The notes: generated by a model not told the origin, from the sequence alone. A DNA stretch of 64,000 nucleotides from Apostichopus japonicus (GCF_037975245.1 NC_092582.1:1850001-1914000), one strand, 5' to 3'; shown: positions 28,431 to 44,710, numbered from the stretch's first letter. Numbers and translations are program-made.

Positions 28431-30446
28431 ATATTTGCAAAATGGACGATGTCTTGTCGTCAAATCGACTTATTGAATGAGTCGATTGGTTGCTGTATTT
28501 AACTGTTTTTACAATAATCTTAATACTACACTATATAGCTGATAGACGCAAAAGTAAGAAAACTAAACTCTTCTAAAAAAAAACCACAATTCCACCAATT
28601 ACCGAACTGTACTGAGAAATAAACGTGAATTTAACACCAGCCGAGACAGATGTTGTCAAACCGACAGCTCTCTTAGACAGATAATCGTTCGTGGGTTTAT
28701 TCTCTTTTGAAATATTTCTCTCGAGTTAACCCATTCGTGTGATACCTTCATATAGCAGTTGCCCACACAGACTTATCCAAACCCACGCGATCGCAATACG
28801 TTAAGCATAACAGATGCAAAAGCATTTGGCAGAAATTGACGAAAAACGAATAATCCCGATAACCAAGTATCCTGTTCTTATAGAATGGTTTAAATCATTA
28901 AAGCGTCATGATGCAAAATTATATTTTAAAATTATCAGTCTACCCATTTGTAAACGCTCAATACATAAGAGAGAGAAAATGAACCTCTTAAGATGAACTA
29001 ATGATGACAATCATTGTTTCAGAGTTAACTCAGCTAACATTCAAATTATGAAAAGAAAATCAAAAAGGAAGCAAAAGGCTTCAGATCCAAGCTGGCACTA
29101 TGACGTCACGCATTTACAAAATGACCACTTCCGGCTTACTACGATATCTCAAACGGAGTCAGATTTTCCTTTGTTGTGTAGGGTTAGTGGGGTGGGGCGG
29201 GCGGGGCTGGGGAGTTGTCCTTCACAAAGATCTCTATCATTATAAGCCTAATTAAGATGATGGTGATTTTATGTCACCTGTAAGTTAAACTTGTTATGGA
29301 TCATTGAAAGCCAATTCTAGTATATGCAGTCCTGGTGTGCTATATCAGACCCATAAATTATAAACATTAGATATTCAAATTAATCAGGTGACACAAAGTA
29401 GGGTAGTGTTGATTCTAGAGTAGAGTCTATGCGGAACTGGGGAGGGGAAGGGGGAGGGGGTTATGTGATATTAAACGCAAAATAGTGCTAAAATTTCCAT
29501 CATTTTCGCTACAGTTGTGTAGAACAAGTATAATTGTTGCCAATGTATATACTTGCTTGCGTACGTTATAAAGAGTAACCAATTTGAAAGACAGAAGAGA
29601 GTCTGAACACTGTTTAGGCGACACGTGTCCTCCCCCACCCCCACCCCCGCCCTCCTCATCCATACACTGCTACGTTGACCCTGTTCACCACAGAGATATT
29701 TGTGAGTGCAATTACTTTACTGCAGATATATAAGCGTGTCAATATAATAATATTCTTCAACCCAAAAAACATTTTTTTTTTGTCTCATAATTTTTTATGT
29801 AATGCATTCCAATTTGCCTTATTCCATTCCCTCAGATTAAAGTAGCATATTATGTTTTCATGTTCCTATATCGAACCTCCAGGTTGTGACAAATGCTACT
29901 AAGAAGGCAATTTATTCCACTCGGAGACTTTTCTTGTTATTCTTTCTGGCATTCATCTTCTTCTTGCTTTGTTCTTAATGTTTGCAGCTTCTGCTAAAGA
30001 TCTCTCAGATAACAAATTTATCAACTAATGAAATGAAATTGCAGATGGATAATTACTGACTGTACATCTTAGATTACAGAAAATTGAATTATTTTATTTT
30101 TTCAGAGTGTCCACAAGGATATTAAGTGAATTGTTTATTAGTCACGTGGGTGTAAGACAACTGACCGTATACTTCTCTCTCCACTACACATGAGCTTGTT
30201 TGAGTTCTTCAACTTTTAAAGAACTCAATTGACCATCAAGTACTCGAGTTACTGAATCACAGAGTTATAAGCAATAAGTCATACTACAGCAAGTTTCTAT
30301 CACGGAGACATATGATCGTGAATAACAGACTCTTTACTGAAGTTAACAAGAAACAATTTTCTCAGTATGTCAAACAATTCTTCATCGCCAGTAATGGGTT
30401 TGTAATATCGGAAAGTGATAAACTTGAAAGAAAGACATATATCATA
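28431..30446. other. Anonymous non-coding DNA
   Basis: No recognised gene. AATCGACT/AGTCGATT (28462-28486) is a small perfect stem. G/C-rich blocks lie near 29439-29460 and 29630-29652. Confidence 0.4.
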
Positions 30447-30451
30447 TATAT

Positions 30452-30491
<40 letters not shown>

Positions 30492-30722
30492 ACAATGACA
30501 TATATACAACATATATACAACCTCACGGTCTATATATAAAGTGTATATACATGTGTATATACGTGTACCTGATTATGTGTGCATTTGTGTTAAAATGGGG
30601 TCGGATTGATACATTAACCAAATTAGGACTGAAAAAGGGTGCATTTACACCTGATTGTGTGTACGTGTATACGTATACGTAGATACGTGTATATATGTGT
30701 GTGTGTGTATATATATATATAT

Positions 30723-30773
<51 letters not shown>

Positions 30774-30860
30774 ACGTGTATATACACGTGTATATACACG
30801 GTTTATACAACTTTACGGTATATACAACATATATACATATATATATATAACATACATTCA
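30447..30860. repeat. Compound (AT)n / ACGTGTATATAC satellite
   Basis: (AT)n tracts at 30456-30489 and about 30710-30772 alternate with GTGTATATACACGTG palindromic units and a GT stretch (30695-30709). All open frames here are low-complexity. Confidence 0.85.
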
Positions 30861-31030
30861 ATAACATATATTCAAATTGCAGATTTTGTAGTGAATCTGT
30901 TTTATCGCTTTACTCTTCACCAGTGCTTTTAATCGTTTTTCGATCTCATATTCCTGTATTTATCTATATATGGTATATTTATTTACTTTTTCATGTAGGC
31001 CTATTTACTGTTTTATGTCATTGTTAATTC
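30861..31030. other. Anonymous spacer
   Basis: Short AT-rich spacer before a retroelement-like tail. Confidence 0.4.
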
Positions 31031-31098
31031 TAGATTGATTGTAAAGCGCACAGATGCATCGCGCGTAGTGCGCTATATAAGATTTTATTTACATTACA
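31031..31098 (+). mobile_element. SINE/LINE 3'-tail fragment
   Basis: TGTAAAGCGC...GCGCTATATAA followed by ATTTTATTTACATTACAT. The GCGC...GCGCTATATAA form is a common 3' end of short retroelements in animal genomes. The block at 60983-61050 has the same layout (AGCGCCTTGAG...GGCGCTTTATAA). No 5' head is visible. Confidence 0.5.
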
Positions 31099-32372
31099 TA
31101 TATACAACAATATATATCATATCGCCCATCGGTATAAGACAAGGATGTTAAATAATGAAATATATGAAGCCCTAAATGCCCGCTGGACCCTTCCTAAGTC
31201 CTGCACAATATCTGCTAACAAACAAAGAAATAAACAATTACAAAATATTGAATAAAGTAATTCACTTGGTTTCTCCAGCTTCATACATCCTTCGGTAAAG
31301 AAACCTCGCAAGTAAGCTGTATACTTAACTGTTAAATACCAAAACCCCTCCCCTCTCTAATGTCACTAATCTTAAGTTTAATCACTCGGTTATATTGTTT
31401 CTACGTTATCCTTCAGTCACGAGTAGGTCTAGGTCACTTATACACCTTCTATATACATAAGAGTATCTTCGCTCTATTGCGAGGTTTATCACAAAAGTTT
31501 ATGTCTTAACAATCTACAAGAATTCTCACAAAAAAAAGACCTTACATCACAGTTTGATTAGACAGCTGGGGCATGGAAGATTGAAAACCCAGGAGGAGAT
31601 CAAAAGACAAAAGTCCCTTATGAAAGCAGTTTGAAGTACGCGTGTCAAATAGAACACGATTAAAATCATATGATATCTTGACTATCCCATTTCACCCGCT
31701 CCCCCCCCCCCCCCCTTTTTTTTATCATTTACGATAATTGAAGCGGCAGCTAGACCAGGTGTCAACTCGCCCGGTATATTTCGCCACATTTTCCCTGCAT
31801 TTCGCGTAAACATAGTCACGTTATTCAACCAATAATATAAACATCCATCCCATGGGAAGCTGCAAATTATTAAGAAAGTAAATTATGCGATATCACCAGT
31901 GGGCATCATTGCGCAAAATATTTCCTAGCATTTTATTTTTCAATCATTGTTTTACTGGAAATTAGGTTCATCGTTGATACATTACTTGCAAAAGGCTAGA
32001 AAGCAAAAGCATAAAACAAAACAAAAGGTATTGAGAAAGTATTGAGAAGGAAATGGAATCAGCGATTCGGACATAAGGTTATCACGTGAACATTGCAAAA
32101 ATAATATAATTTCACATCATTTTCACCCAAATATGATAATGTCACCATTTTTTAGTAAGATAGTTAGAGAAACATATATACATTAAGAAACAATGCATAT
32201 TTTAAAGAACACGAAATTATCGAGCCCATCGATGTGCATGAAACTGACAAATAGATGCCATTTTTGATCCGTAATTAATATTAATGAATATTTATATACT
32301 TTCACAATGGTGGTTTACTTTTAGCAGTTATTTCCGCGTTCCTTGGCTGCAAAGTGATGGTTCAACCTGCCG
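31099..32372. other. Anonymous non-coding DNA
   Basis: No recognised gene. A C-run of about 15 followed by a T-run lies at about 31701-31724. Confidence 0.45.
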
Positions 32373-32436
<64 letters not shown>

Positions 32437-32466
32437 TATATATATATATATATGTATGTGTGTATG

Positions 32467-32497
<31 letters not shown>

Positions 32498-32504
32498 ATA
32501 TATG
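32373..32504. repeat. (AT)n-(GT)n compound microsatellite
   Basis: (AT)n at both ends flanks a (GT)n core at about 32401-32428 and a GTATGTGTGTATG patch. Confidence 0.95.
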
Positions 32505-33261
32505 TGGCTGTCCCGTATTGATCCAATATCCATATTTTTGGTTAACACACTGAGTACACGTTACACTGAACAGCTCAGGATTAAGTAAAGGCCTAAATAT
32601 TAGGTTTGATAATCGATGCACGAAAGGGAGGCTACTTCATTGACTATATGAGAAAGCTTTGACAGAAAAAATTCTATTGAGCTCTTCTTTGGTTCTGTAA
32701 AATAACCCTCTGCCCAACCTCTCCGCGCCCTTCCCCTCTCACCCCCCCCCCCACCTCCTCACGAACACACATCTGGGAGAGTCAGACATGCATATTTCGT
32801 ACTTACATTTTACAATGGCCAGCAATAGTCATAAACATTTGCTGTATGGAACGCCAAAAGGAACAGAACTGATGATGATAATATAATTTATATGATTATA
32901 TAGTCATTTTATAACATAATATGCTGATCAAACACGATAATATACAGAAGATACACGAGGATAAGAAGAAATTATTGTACTATTTATACACTGTATAGAA
33001 TTCCCTCTAATTTGCTGTCAGCACATAACATGGTATTCTGTTCTGGACGTGGACCGGATAATAAGCACTTTTGTATCGTAAGTTGTGATTGGTTACACGA
33101 GTAAACGCGTCGCACACACGAACAACACTCTACAACAGGTCCACCTTATGAGTAATATGCAAATACAGACGCGTATTCATACGCATGTGCATTAACTCGA
33201 GTTCATTCATACTTAGTAAAGATTCCTAAATCCTATTGGTCCATTCAGGTCAGCTGACCGT
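32505..33261. other. Anonymous non-coding DNA
   Basis: No recognised gene. A C-run lies at 32743-32751. Confidence 0.45.
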
Positions 33262-33284
33262 GGTTAATCCTGTGAGTAACGCAC
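33262..33284 (+). repeat. Solo copy of foldback arm sequence
   Basis: TTAATCCTGTGAGTAACGCACG matches 22 bases of the right arm of the foldback element about 260 bp downstream, in the same orientation. Confidence 0.75.
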
Positions 33285-33389
33285 GGTAAAATTACGGGGC
33301 ATCACTTTAATAAATCTTTGGTTATATGTAACCAAAAATGTTTTGTTTTATGATTTTTCCCCCGCACAAATGGTAGTGTATGAATGAAC

Positions 33390-33565
33390 GGGGTTAATCA
33401 ACGGTCTAGCGCGCGTTACTCACATGATTAATGCACTCCGGGTGTTAATGCTATCGCTGGATGCACTCGGGCTCCGCTACGCTCCGCCCTCGTGCATCGC
33501 TTGCATTATCCCCCGATCGTGCATTAATCCTGTGAGTAACGCACGCTAGACCGTTGATTAACCCC
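33390..33565. mobile_element. Foldback/near-palindromic element, 176 bp
   Basis: A 47-bp left arm (33390-33436) and right arm (33519-33565) are reverse complements with two mismatches. The arms begin GGGGTTAATCAACGGTCTAG. The interior also folds: GATGCACTCGGGC near 33460 pairs with GCCCTCGTGCATC near 33486, leaving only a short CTCCGCTACGCTCC loop. A third arm copy lies at 33262-33284. No coding capacity. Could be a foldback transposon or a strongly base-paired MITE. Confidence 0.85.
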
Positions 33566-35814
33566 TTATTTTATATCGCAAGCAGTTTTAGTAGGATTCG
33601 ATTGTTATCATCGTGTGCAGTCTTATTATTATCGGTGGCTTAATTATTATCATCTTGTAAAATCATTATTATAAATCGTGTAAACTCAGTATAATATGGT
33701 GTATTTTGTTTGTATATTATCATATAAATAGTATATTATTATCATATAGCATCCCATTATCATCATTAGTTGTGGTCTATTTGGCGTTCCACATTGCTGT
33801 GAACTAAAGTAAACAGCATGTTCAGATAAATAGCGCGCGAAAACGCGGCGGAAAACGGTTTAGCAACCGTACTGTCAAATATGACGGTTAAACATGGTTA
33901 CTGCTATGAGCGTTAGTAATCTATTATAAATTGATGACATTTCAGACATTGCTGGGTTATAAAGCCAGTCTAGGAATATATGAACCTATAGGCAAAGGAA
34001 ATGAATTGAATGATTTCGGAAATGAGTAATCAAATATCTCATATTTTTACTAGAGTTGTTTCCTCAGAGGAAATTTTTCCATTTTGTTGTTTCTGACAGC
34101 AAGGTTTACGGAAACTACAAACAGTTCAACAACATCGTCTACGGTCTTCAGAACGGTAACAAGAAGGAGCGAAAATCGTTTTTCGAATAATCTATACTTA
34201 TTATATTTCCATTTATGGGAATATTTGAAGAAATTACGGTAAACACTAGTCAATTATTTGCATGGTTCACTCTCTTCACCGCTTCCAAATAATCTTATCC
34301 ACACGTCTTCTGATTTGATCCATACAGTGTTCACAATCCATCAGAATAAATATTTATCTTTTAATCTGTTTTATGGATATTAAAGAACATGAGATGAAAT
34401 TAGTACGTTAACAAATAAGTAAACAAAGCGCTTGTCATGTATAATTTGTTTTTTTTTTCTTTTAGGTAACATACACCAGTTATGCTTTTTGAATATACAG
34501 ACACAAAATAATACTTTTGAGATGTTCTATGTAAACTGTCAAATCTACCGCTAAGCAGTAAATCCAGTATGTATAACTATATCACTTTTTAAATCTCAGT
34601 TGAGAAACGATAAATTTAAACATCAGAGGCTCATCAATCAAATTGACTGTCCTGTGTAGTCTATACCACACAGATTATTTGGTTTCCAATTCAATACGAA
34701 AATATAAACAGTAAAATAGCTTCAAACAATGTTTTTAAAATGTGATGTTGCATATCACATATATAGCGCCAATGTGTGTTTGTTTGTACATGCCATTAAA
34801 ATAAAGCACTCTTTTTTATTTAAAATGAAGCTAAAACAAATTAACATTATAATTAAAATTAAAGTCTGCACTAAGAAGCCAACGTAATTATCGATTGAAT
34901 CGTATAGAAGCGATTTCCATATTATAATAAAGTAGCTGATCACCGGGCATTTATCAATAAAGTACAGAAGATTTTGTGTCCCACAAATTTAATATAATGT
35001 TTTATTATTTCATTTAAAGTATACAATCATTTAAAGTTCGTGTCTAATATTATCGTTCCAAACGGACTAATTTGAGAAATTTTGATACACTTTTTGTTTT
35101 ATAAGTACGGTACCTTCATCGTTTTATTATCTATAGTAACGGTCAAGTAGAAAAGAACTGTATATTATGACAAATACCCACACAAATATGAAATGACTGT
35201 AAAGAAATATTGATTCGATAATTTATATGAGTGAATTTACATGACAAGGGGTTGTCCCCGCAGGACACAACAACCTTGAAAACATGGCGGTATAAATATA
35301 GACAGTAAATAACTAATAAGAAAGTATTAAACGAAGTTGACAATTTTCCTACGGATCAAAATTCTTATCAATCAGAATATTTGCCTATATAATGATCAAG
35401 AAGTTCTTTATTATTTGATGGAACTGACAAATGCAATTTTTCTTAGTCCCCATTATGTATTTAAGTGCTTGATGGTTGACCAGATACTTAACAGCTGGCC
35501 TCTTTATGCTCGGTCGTGCGTGAAGCTTTGTAAATTAGTTATGCATTATACTCAACTAGAAAGAAATGTTTCCTTGAGTGGGTCAGGTTAAACAAAATTC
35601 TGAGTATTTATGTTACATATCTCGTCTCTTATAACAAAAACACACAATCATGATTTACAACCTCAATATTACATCCTCCCGCACAATCCCTAATCCTTCA
35701 CAAATATGTAGAGATTGTAATCAAATGGTAAAACAAAAAAAGAATATATGACAGTCCCGGCTAAACCTGTTTTATTTCAAGTTATCTCAATGATTTATTC
35801 CTATTTCGTCATCA
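33566..35814. other. Anonymous non-coding DNA
   Basis: Very AT-rich; no recognised exon, element or array. Confidence 0.45.
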
Positions 35815-36260
35815 TATCCTGGTTCATAACGGTAATAGAAGGTATATACGGATCCTGAATTTTATTGCTCTGCAAATACAGGGATAACAAAAATACGATG
35901 ATTTGCCATCTAATAGATATTATCATATTACTTCTATGGGTTGCAACCTCAGGGTAAACCCGACATGCTGATCCTGTGTTAAACTATTGCACTATAACGG
36001 GATTGTCAAGTCAAAGTAACGAATTGAGTTCCAATTTGTGTTATTATTTCACTTATGTGGTTCATAACCTCAGGGAAAATCCAACCTGATCCACATGTGC
36101 TATACACTATTGCCCTTCATACATAGGATCATAAAATCTATATGTTAACTGAATTCCAAAACGTCTTATATTATAACTTATGTGGGTCATAATGTCATGG
36201 AGAACCTTCATTGATTTTGTATTAACGTTTCTATATGGTTCATAACGCCATGGTGAGTAA
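35815..36260 (+). repeat. Diverged tandem array, ~120-bp period
   Basis: The box TATGTGGTTCATAACCTCAGG recurs in diverged form near 35820, 35934, 36055, 36180 and 36232. It is followed by AAATCCAACCTGATC-like sequence and TATTGCACTATA/TATTGCCCTTCA boxes in the second and third units. Spacing is about 113-125 bp, with the last unit shortened. Confidence 0.65.
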
Positions 36261-40022
<3,762 letters not shown>

Positions 40023-40112
40023 AAGGAGTGTTAGCTCAAGGAGTGTTAGCTCAAGGAGTGTTAGCTCAAGGAGTGTTAGCTCAAGGAGTGTTAGCTAAGG
40101 AATGTTAGCTAA
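40023..40112 (+). repeat. Tandem reiteration of a SINE head
   Basis: Four 15-bp units AAGGAGTGTTAGCTC and two 14-bp units (AAGGAGTGTTAGCT, AAGGAATGTTAGCT) run directly into the tRNA-like head of the SINE at 40113. The unit is the first part of the SINE itself, including most of its polymerase III A box. Confidence 0.9.
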
Positions 40113-40380
40113 GGAGTGTTAGCTCAGTGGTTAACGCCGGTACCTTTCAATCATAAGGTCCCCGGTTCGAGTCACTCCAAGATTAATGTAGTTGTCCAGT
40201 TACAGAGTTGTTGACAATTGACAATTCATAACCATGGACGTTAAATATGAATGTAAGAGACTGACTTTTCGATCAGTTTGCGGCTTTGATAAGCCAATGT
40301 GGCTTCTTCGCGAGTTCCTGCTTACAGGAGGATCTAAAATACATACCCAATTACAAATAAGAATAAACAACTATTGACTT
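40113..40380 (+). mobile_element. tRNA-derived SINE, copy 1
   Basis: The head 40113-40178 is tRNA-like: GGAGTGTTAGCTCAGTGG carries an A-box-like TAGCTCAGTGG, and CGGTTCGAGTC is a good B box, ending CACTCC to pair with GGAGTG. The body includes TTACAGAGTTGTTGACAATT. The tail has GATAAGCCAATGTGGCTT, a stem-like motif similar to the LINE 3' UTR near 24207, which may indicate LINE-assisted mobilisation (inference). It is a retroposon and not a functional tRNA: the anticodon arm is not well formed. A second copy lies at 63259-63395. Confidence 0.85.
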
Positions 40381-40813
40381 GAAGTTTGAGGTATAAGTCT
40401 TCAAGCATAGCTCATTTTAATGTAATGATTATGAATCAAACAAAAAGCAACATGTCTTCACAAATCCCTCTCATTCATATATTGTTTTTGTTTTAATAAT
40501 TGTTTAGGTAGAAACTGCAAGTGCTCACCCTGCATGGCGAGATCATTTTCAGGGGCAGCTTGAAACGAAAACATAAGAAATAAGAGAGATGGGACAGGGG
40601 ACTTTATTGGAACTGTACAGAACAATGGGGATGAAGAAGAAAATAGTATATAATAATAATAAGTATCGTAGATGAAACGGCAGCTAGAGTTGGAAGAATT
40701 ACAGGAGATAATCCGGGGATACAGCCTATAGAAAGGAATACAATGAAGGGAGAATTAACAATAGAGGATTAAGGAGCAAAGAGGAGTATAACAAAATGGA
40801 AAATAAGAAAGGG
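40381..40813. other. Anonymous non-coding DNA
   Basis: Purine-rich on the plus strand, with no recognised feature. Confidence 0.4.
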
Positions 40814-41257
40814 TTAAAGCTCTGTCCGTTTGTTGAGGAGGGAGAAGAGGGTGAAGAGGGGTAGGGTAGAAAAGAGTTTGGGAGAGGTAAAGAGGTTCGT
40901 CATTCGGTTCTTGGATGGTGAACGCATGCGTGGGGTGAATGCATGTTGCAAAGTCATTGTATCAACAGTTACACGGCGAGCTGCATCAGAGTGGGTTATA
41001 CCTCGAAATCCAATAGCTTGTAGAATCAAGTCAAACAATATAGAGGAGCAAAGAGAGAAAGGTGTTAGATTCCTCCCAACTCCCCACACCACACATCCAT
41101 GCGGAAGTTTACCGGGTTTCAGTGTGAGATCCCCTATACCTTCAAACACGTTAGTGTCTATACATTTGATCGGCAGTTTCAGGCAATCTTGATAAAACAT
41201 ACTCACTTGGTTAGAAGCATAAAAGTCGGTCACCAAATAAATGTATTGTATGAACAT
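40814..41257 (-). CDS. Unassigned 147-codon ORF (hypothetical)
   Basis: A continuous minus-strand frame with normal residue composition, overlapped antisense by a 120-codon plus-strand frame (40830-41192). I recognise no domain in either. No splice or polyadenylation evidence decides between them. It may be a relic of a transposable element or pure chance. Confidence 0.18.
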   Translation of the reverse strand: MFIQYIYLVTDFYASNQVSMFYQDCLKLPIKCIDTNVFEGIGDLTLKPGKLPHGCVVWGVGRNLTPFSLCSSILFDLILQAIGFRGITHSDAARRVTVDTMTLQHAFTPRMRSPSKNRMTNLFTSPKLFSTLPLFTLFSLLNKRTEL

Positions 41258-42271
41258 TTAATTATTCTATTCGATCATAAATAATGTTTCCATATTAGTA
41301 TTAATCCCACTGAAAGGATGGAGGCAAAAATTTAAAGATTGTCAACATTTGTTTTTATATTTCCTTCATTATTTGAAGTAAAACTATATCATTAACCATA
41401 AACCTATACTTAAGCAAATGAACGGAATTTTATGAGAAATTAATATCGAATACTGTAGACAAGTTTCAGAAAATATCAATCAAAAACATGGTGCGCTTAT
41501 TAAGGAAATTACTATAGGGGGAAGCGGTGACACAGCCTGGGTATCCATTACATCAATTTACAGGTGAGTGTTCCTTTTTAATATTTATTTATTTATATTT
41601 TATTTTCGGAAGAGTAGTAAGCACTCACGGTGTTATGTGTTACTTAAATGTTTCTTCATTTGTTTATCTTTATTATTTTATTGCTTCTTACACTTCAATG
41701 TTGGCTGAAGTGGATTAACTGACGTATAAATGATGTGAACATTGGGACAAAATGTATAAGACATATTCGAACATTATTTACATTATCTTGGACTTGCAGT
41801 GCAGCAAAGGAAAACGCCTCATTCCATCAGCGAAAATGTTGGAATTTAGCCTTTACCAAATAGTTTGCGACCTGATGCAGAAAAATCAATGCCATGGCCA
41901 TGCTGGGGATAATTGAAAGTGTCATGAATAATAAGTGCATCAGCTATCCACCGAAGTGTGCAAAATGTAATTGAGAAAAGCTTGCGTAGACTTACAATCA
42001 AGGCTTGTACGTGTGTCCTTAGGCCTATTAGTCTGTAGAGTTAGTATGCATATATTATATGCTAACATCCTATAACACTATAGATTTGTAGGTCAGAAGG
42101 TATTACCTCGCGAGACAGCTCATTCAAGATGGACACCTCCCAGGGTTCGGCTTTCGATTAATTAGAATTTACCATCCTCCGGCGAGATAATGTGCTTGCT
42201 GATCAAGAGCAAGTGGCAATTCCCCTTATATCTAAGTAAATTAGCCTAAATCATTTGAATTCAGCGAGGTA
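41258..42271. other. Anonymous non-coding DNA
   Basis: No recognised gene or element. Confidence 0.45.
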
Positions 42272-42573
42272 TTAAGCCTATACCTATAGAAGATTGAAGT
42301 AGCAGGAAATCTAAATTGATGGAATTTGTAAGTAAACTATAATCACTATCAAGTACCGTACCTCATGAATATTCATTGCAGTATTTGTTTACATCGTTAC
42401 AAGCCGGGGGAATGAAGTAGAGGTTTTAAGCCTATACCTATAGAAGAATGAAGCATCGGGAAATCTAAATTGATGGAATTTGTAAGTAAACTATGATCAC
42501 TATAAAGTACCGTACCTAATGAATATTCATTGCAGTATTTGTTTACATCGTTACAAGCCGGGGGAATGAAGCA
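42272..42573 (+). repeat. 155-bp tandem duplication
   Basis: TAAGCCTATACCTATAGAAG begins at 42272 and again at 42427. Both copies run through AAATCTAAATTGATGGAATT, the GTACCGTACCT(C/A)ATGAATATTC box, and GTTACAAGCCGGGGGAATGA. I count only a few substitutions, so the duplication is fairly recent. Confidence 0.92.
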
Positions 42574-43552
42574 GCTGCGTTAGAGATAACATAACAATAT
42601 TAGATAAATGTGCAATTATGAAACCTCACAAGCTGAAGCGACCAAGTGATGGCTACCCGTCCTTATCCACGTGACAGTTGATTGACATATGGTAGGCTCT
42701 CGAAGTAAAGAGTAAAGAGAATACCAAACGCAGTGATATGGCGATCTGTTTTCATCGTCTTCTTTCCAATTCACAGAGAGAAAGAGCGAGAGAGAGTCAA
42801 GCTGAAGAGAAATACTATTAAAGAACTACTTATCTGCAACAAAACAAGTATGTAGGGAAATGTATGCAATGTTCAGCTGGGTTATGTAATACTTTATAAT
42901 GTCCCCGAGAAGAGCTGGATGCGTAATATTTTCCTCAGTAGTTACTATAGCTATAACCAGCCTCGTTTTTACGATGTAACAATTGCTTCGTTGAACGGAG
43001 GTGTAGTACTGACGTGTACTATGTACGTATAACATACTTCAGAGTCAATAGGGTATTGTAACAATTCTACGCACTCCTTAGAACTGATTTTAATTTAATT
43101 TGAAATAAATTCCAGACTTTTGTTGAAATATTATAGATTTAATATAAGTATCGGAATAAAAACTACTAGATTTGTAACTTGCCTAGGAAGTTACCGTGAT
43201 GCACGTTGCAGTCATTGACACATTGGAAATTCTAGTTTAGAACACAGGTGGAGGAAAGAGAGGGTGGGGGGGGGTCTATTTATTTGATCCCCAATATGGG
43301 TTGACTTTCCTGTCAGTACACCACAGGAAAAAATTTCAGTTAAGTAACTGGAAATTGGTGACTAGTTTCAACTGGTACCAGTTAGTTTCGCTTGAGCAGA
43401 TGGAATATATTACTGGGAGTTACAAGCTTTCAGCTATACCCCACCCCAACATCTTTGCCTGTTTTTGGTTTTCTCGACTGTAGATGCCAAGCTCGTATAG
43501 CCAACACTGAAGAACACACTCTTCCACGACTGCACGTTGCAGTAAAAAAAAA
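42574..43552. other. Anonymous non-coding DNA
   Basis: No recognised gene. A GAGAGA stretch lies near 42776-42796 and a G-run near 43266-43274. Confidence 0.4.
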
Positions 43553-43650
43553 ATGGTTTTACAACCCCCCCCCCCCCCGATGGCCGGAAACGACCCTTCC
43601 CGAGTGTTCATTTTGGTTCCCTGGCCTCTTGCTAACTTGAGACACCTCAT
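43553..43650 (+). repeat. Partial hairpin-module repeat, distal half only
   Basis: GGTTTTACAA followed by a C-run and GATGGCCGGAAACGACCCTT, then CCCGAGTGTTCATTTTGGTT and TTGAGACACCTCAT. This matches the distal half of the copy at 12661-12760 on the opposite strand. The hairpin half and any terminal repeat are missing. Confidence 0.8.
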
Positions 43651-44216
43651 TCAATATCACTTTTAAACCCCAAAAACAAACGAGTTAAAAAAATACGTAA
43701 TTCAATACTACATAATGTATTGTAAATTAGCAAGGTACATGTACAGAGTAGTCTTACTTTTCAACTTCTGATACTTTTAGATACAAAGATAGGCCAGAAA
43801 TGTCTTTGATACAACTATAGCCAGTAATTGTCTTTGATACAACTGTAGCTAGTAAATGTTTAAGTTAGCCTAATAAGAGAAGGCGAGAGCTATCCCACGA
43901 TTGCCATCTGATGCAAATTTTTCACCTGTTTTCTCAACTAAAATATTATTTGCGTAAACGGGTTCTTAACTAGATGTTAAAAAACTGACAAGATCGGATC
44001 CTAGTCTTTTTCGGCGGGTAGAGTGTTGAATGAAACGGCACTCGAAAGACATGACAGCCTAGATGACAGAAGAATAGGTCACCTAATTCAGCCATATTCT
44101 TGCTACGTTTATTTCAATGGTTTTTCCTATCTAGACTCTTAAACTCGTCCATCAAGCTTATGGATTTGAATTATGGGTGTTTTTTATATAAAAAAGATAA
44201 CTTGGCCAAATAAAAT
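43651..44216. other. Anonymous non-coding DNA
   Basis: A short duplicated GATACAACTATAGCCAGTAA/GATACAACTGTAGCTAGTAA pair lies near 43808-43856. Nothing else recognised. Confidence 0.4.
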
Positions 44217-44258
44217 GTAGGCCCGGGCCTACAGTGCTACATACTGGCTACACCCCTG
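44217..44258 (-). mobile_element. Solo DNA-transposon end with 16-bp palindrome
   Basis: On the minus strand the sequence starts CAGGGGTGTAGCCAG, a typical end for the hAT-like elements of this window. It is followed within 30 bp by the perfect palindrome GTAGGCCCGGGCCTAC (44217-44232). I find no partner end. Confidence 0.5.
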
Positions 44259-44710
44259 ATCATATGATATCATATTATCAGCAGATGTTGTTTTCTTTTT
44301 GAATTCTTTACATGTTCTTTTACATAATATATCAGAAAGACAAACGTAGTGCTCTTTTACAATTTTTCCAGTATGATGATTCTTGTTTATTGTCCAATGT
44401 CTGGACTTTAATACATTTGAAGAACTTAACTGATGGACAATATAAACTTTCATATTTTGTAATATAGCCAGATATGCAGTGGTCTAAAAACAAATATCGT
44501 TATCGCAGTGTAATAATTATTTATAGGAAGTGCGTATCACGTACGATTGCTAGCTTAGCTTCATAACATGCTGTTCGTGCAACAACTTAGGACGAATCAT
44601 AAAAAGGATGAGAACGAACGCTGTAGACTAGAGTGAGAGTCATGTATTTACCGGAGTACACCCGCCGCTTTCGCAAGTTGTAATTTTTCTAGCTCTGATG
44701 TGTCAATCAA
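44259..44710. other. Anonymous non-coding DNA
   Basis: No recognised feature. It separates the solo end from the transposase relic and may belong to the same decayed element. Confidence 0.35.

Noticed and set aside
40113-40178. Functional tRNA gene
   Set aside because: It has A and B box motifs and closing acceptor-like ends, but a poor anticodon arm, a SINE body attached, and a second copy at 63327-63395.
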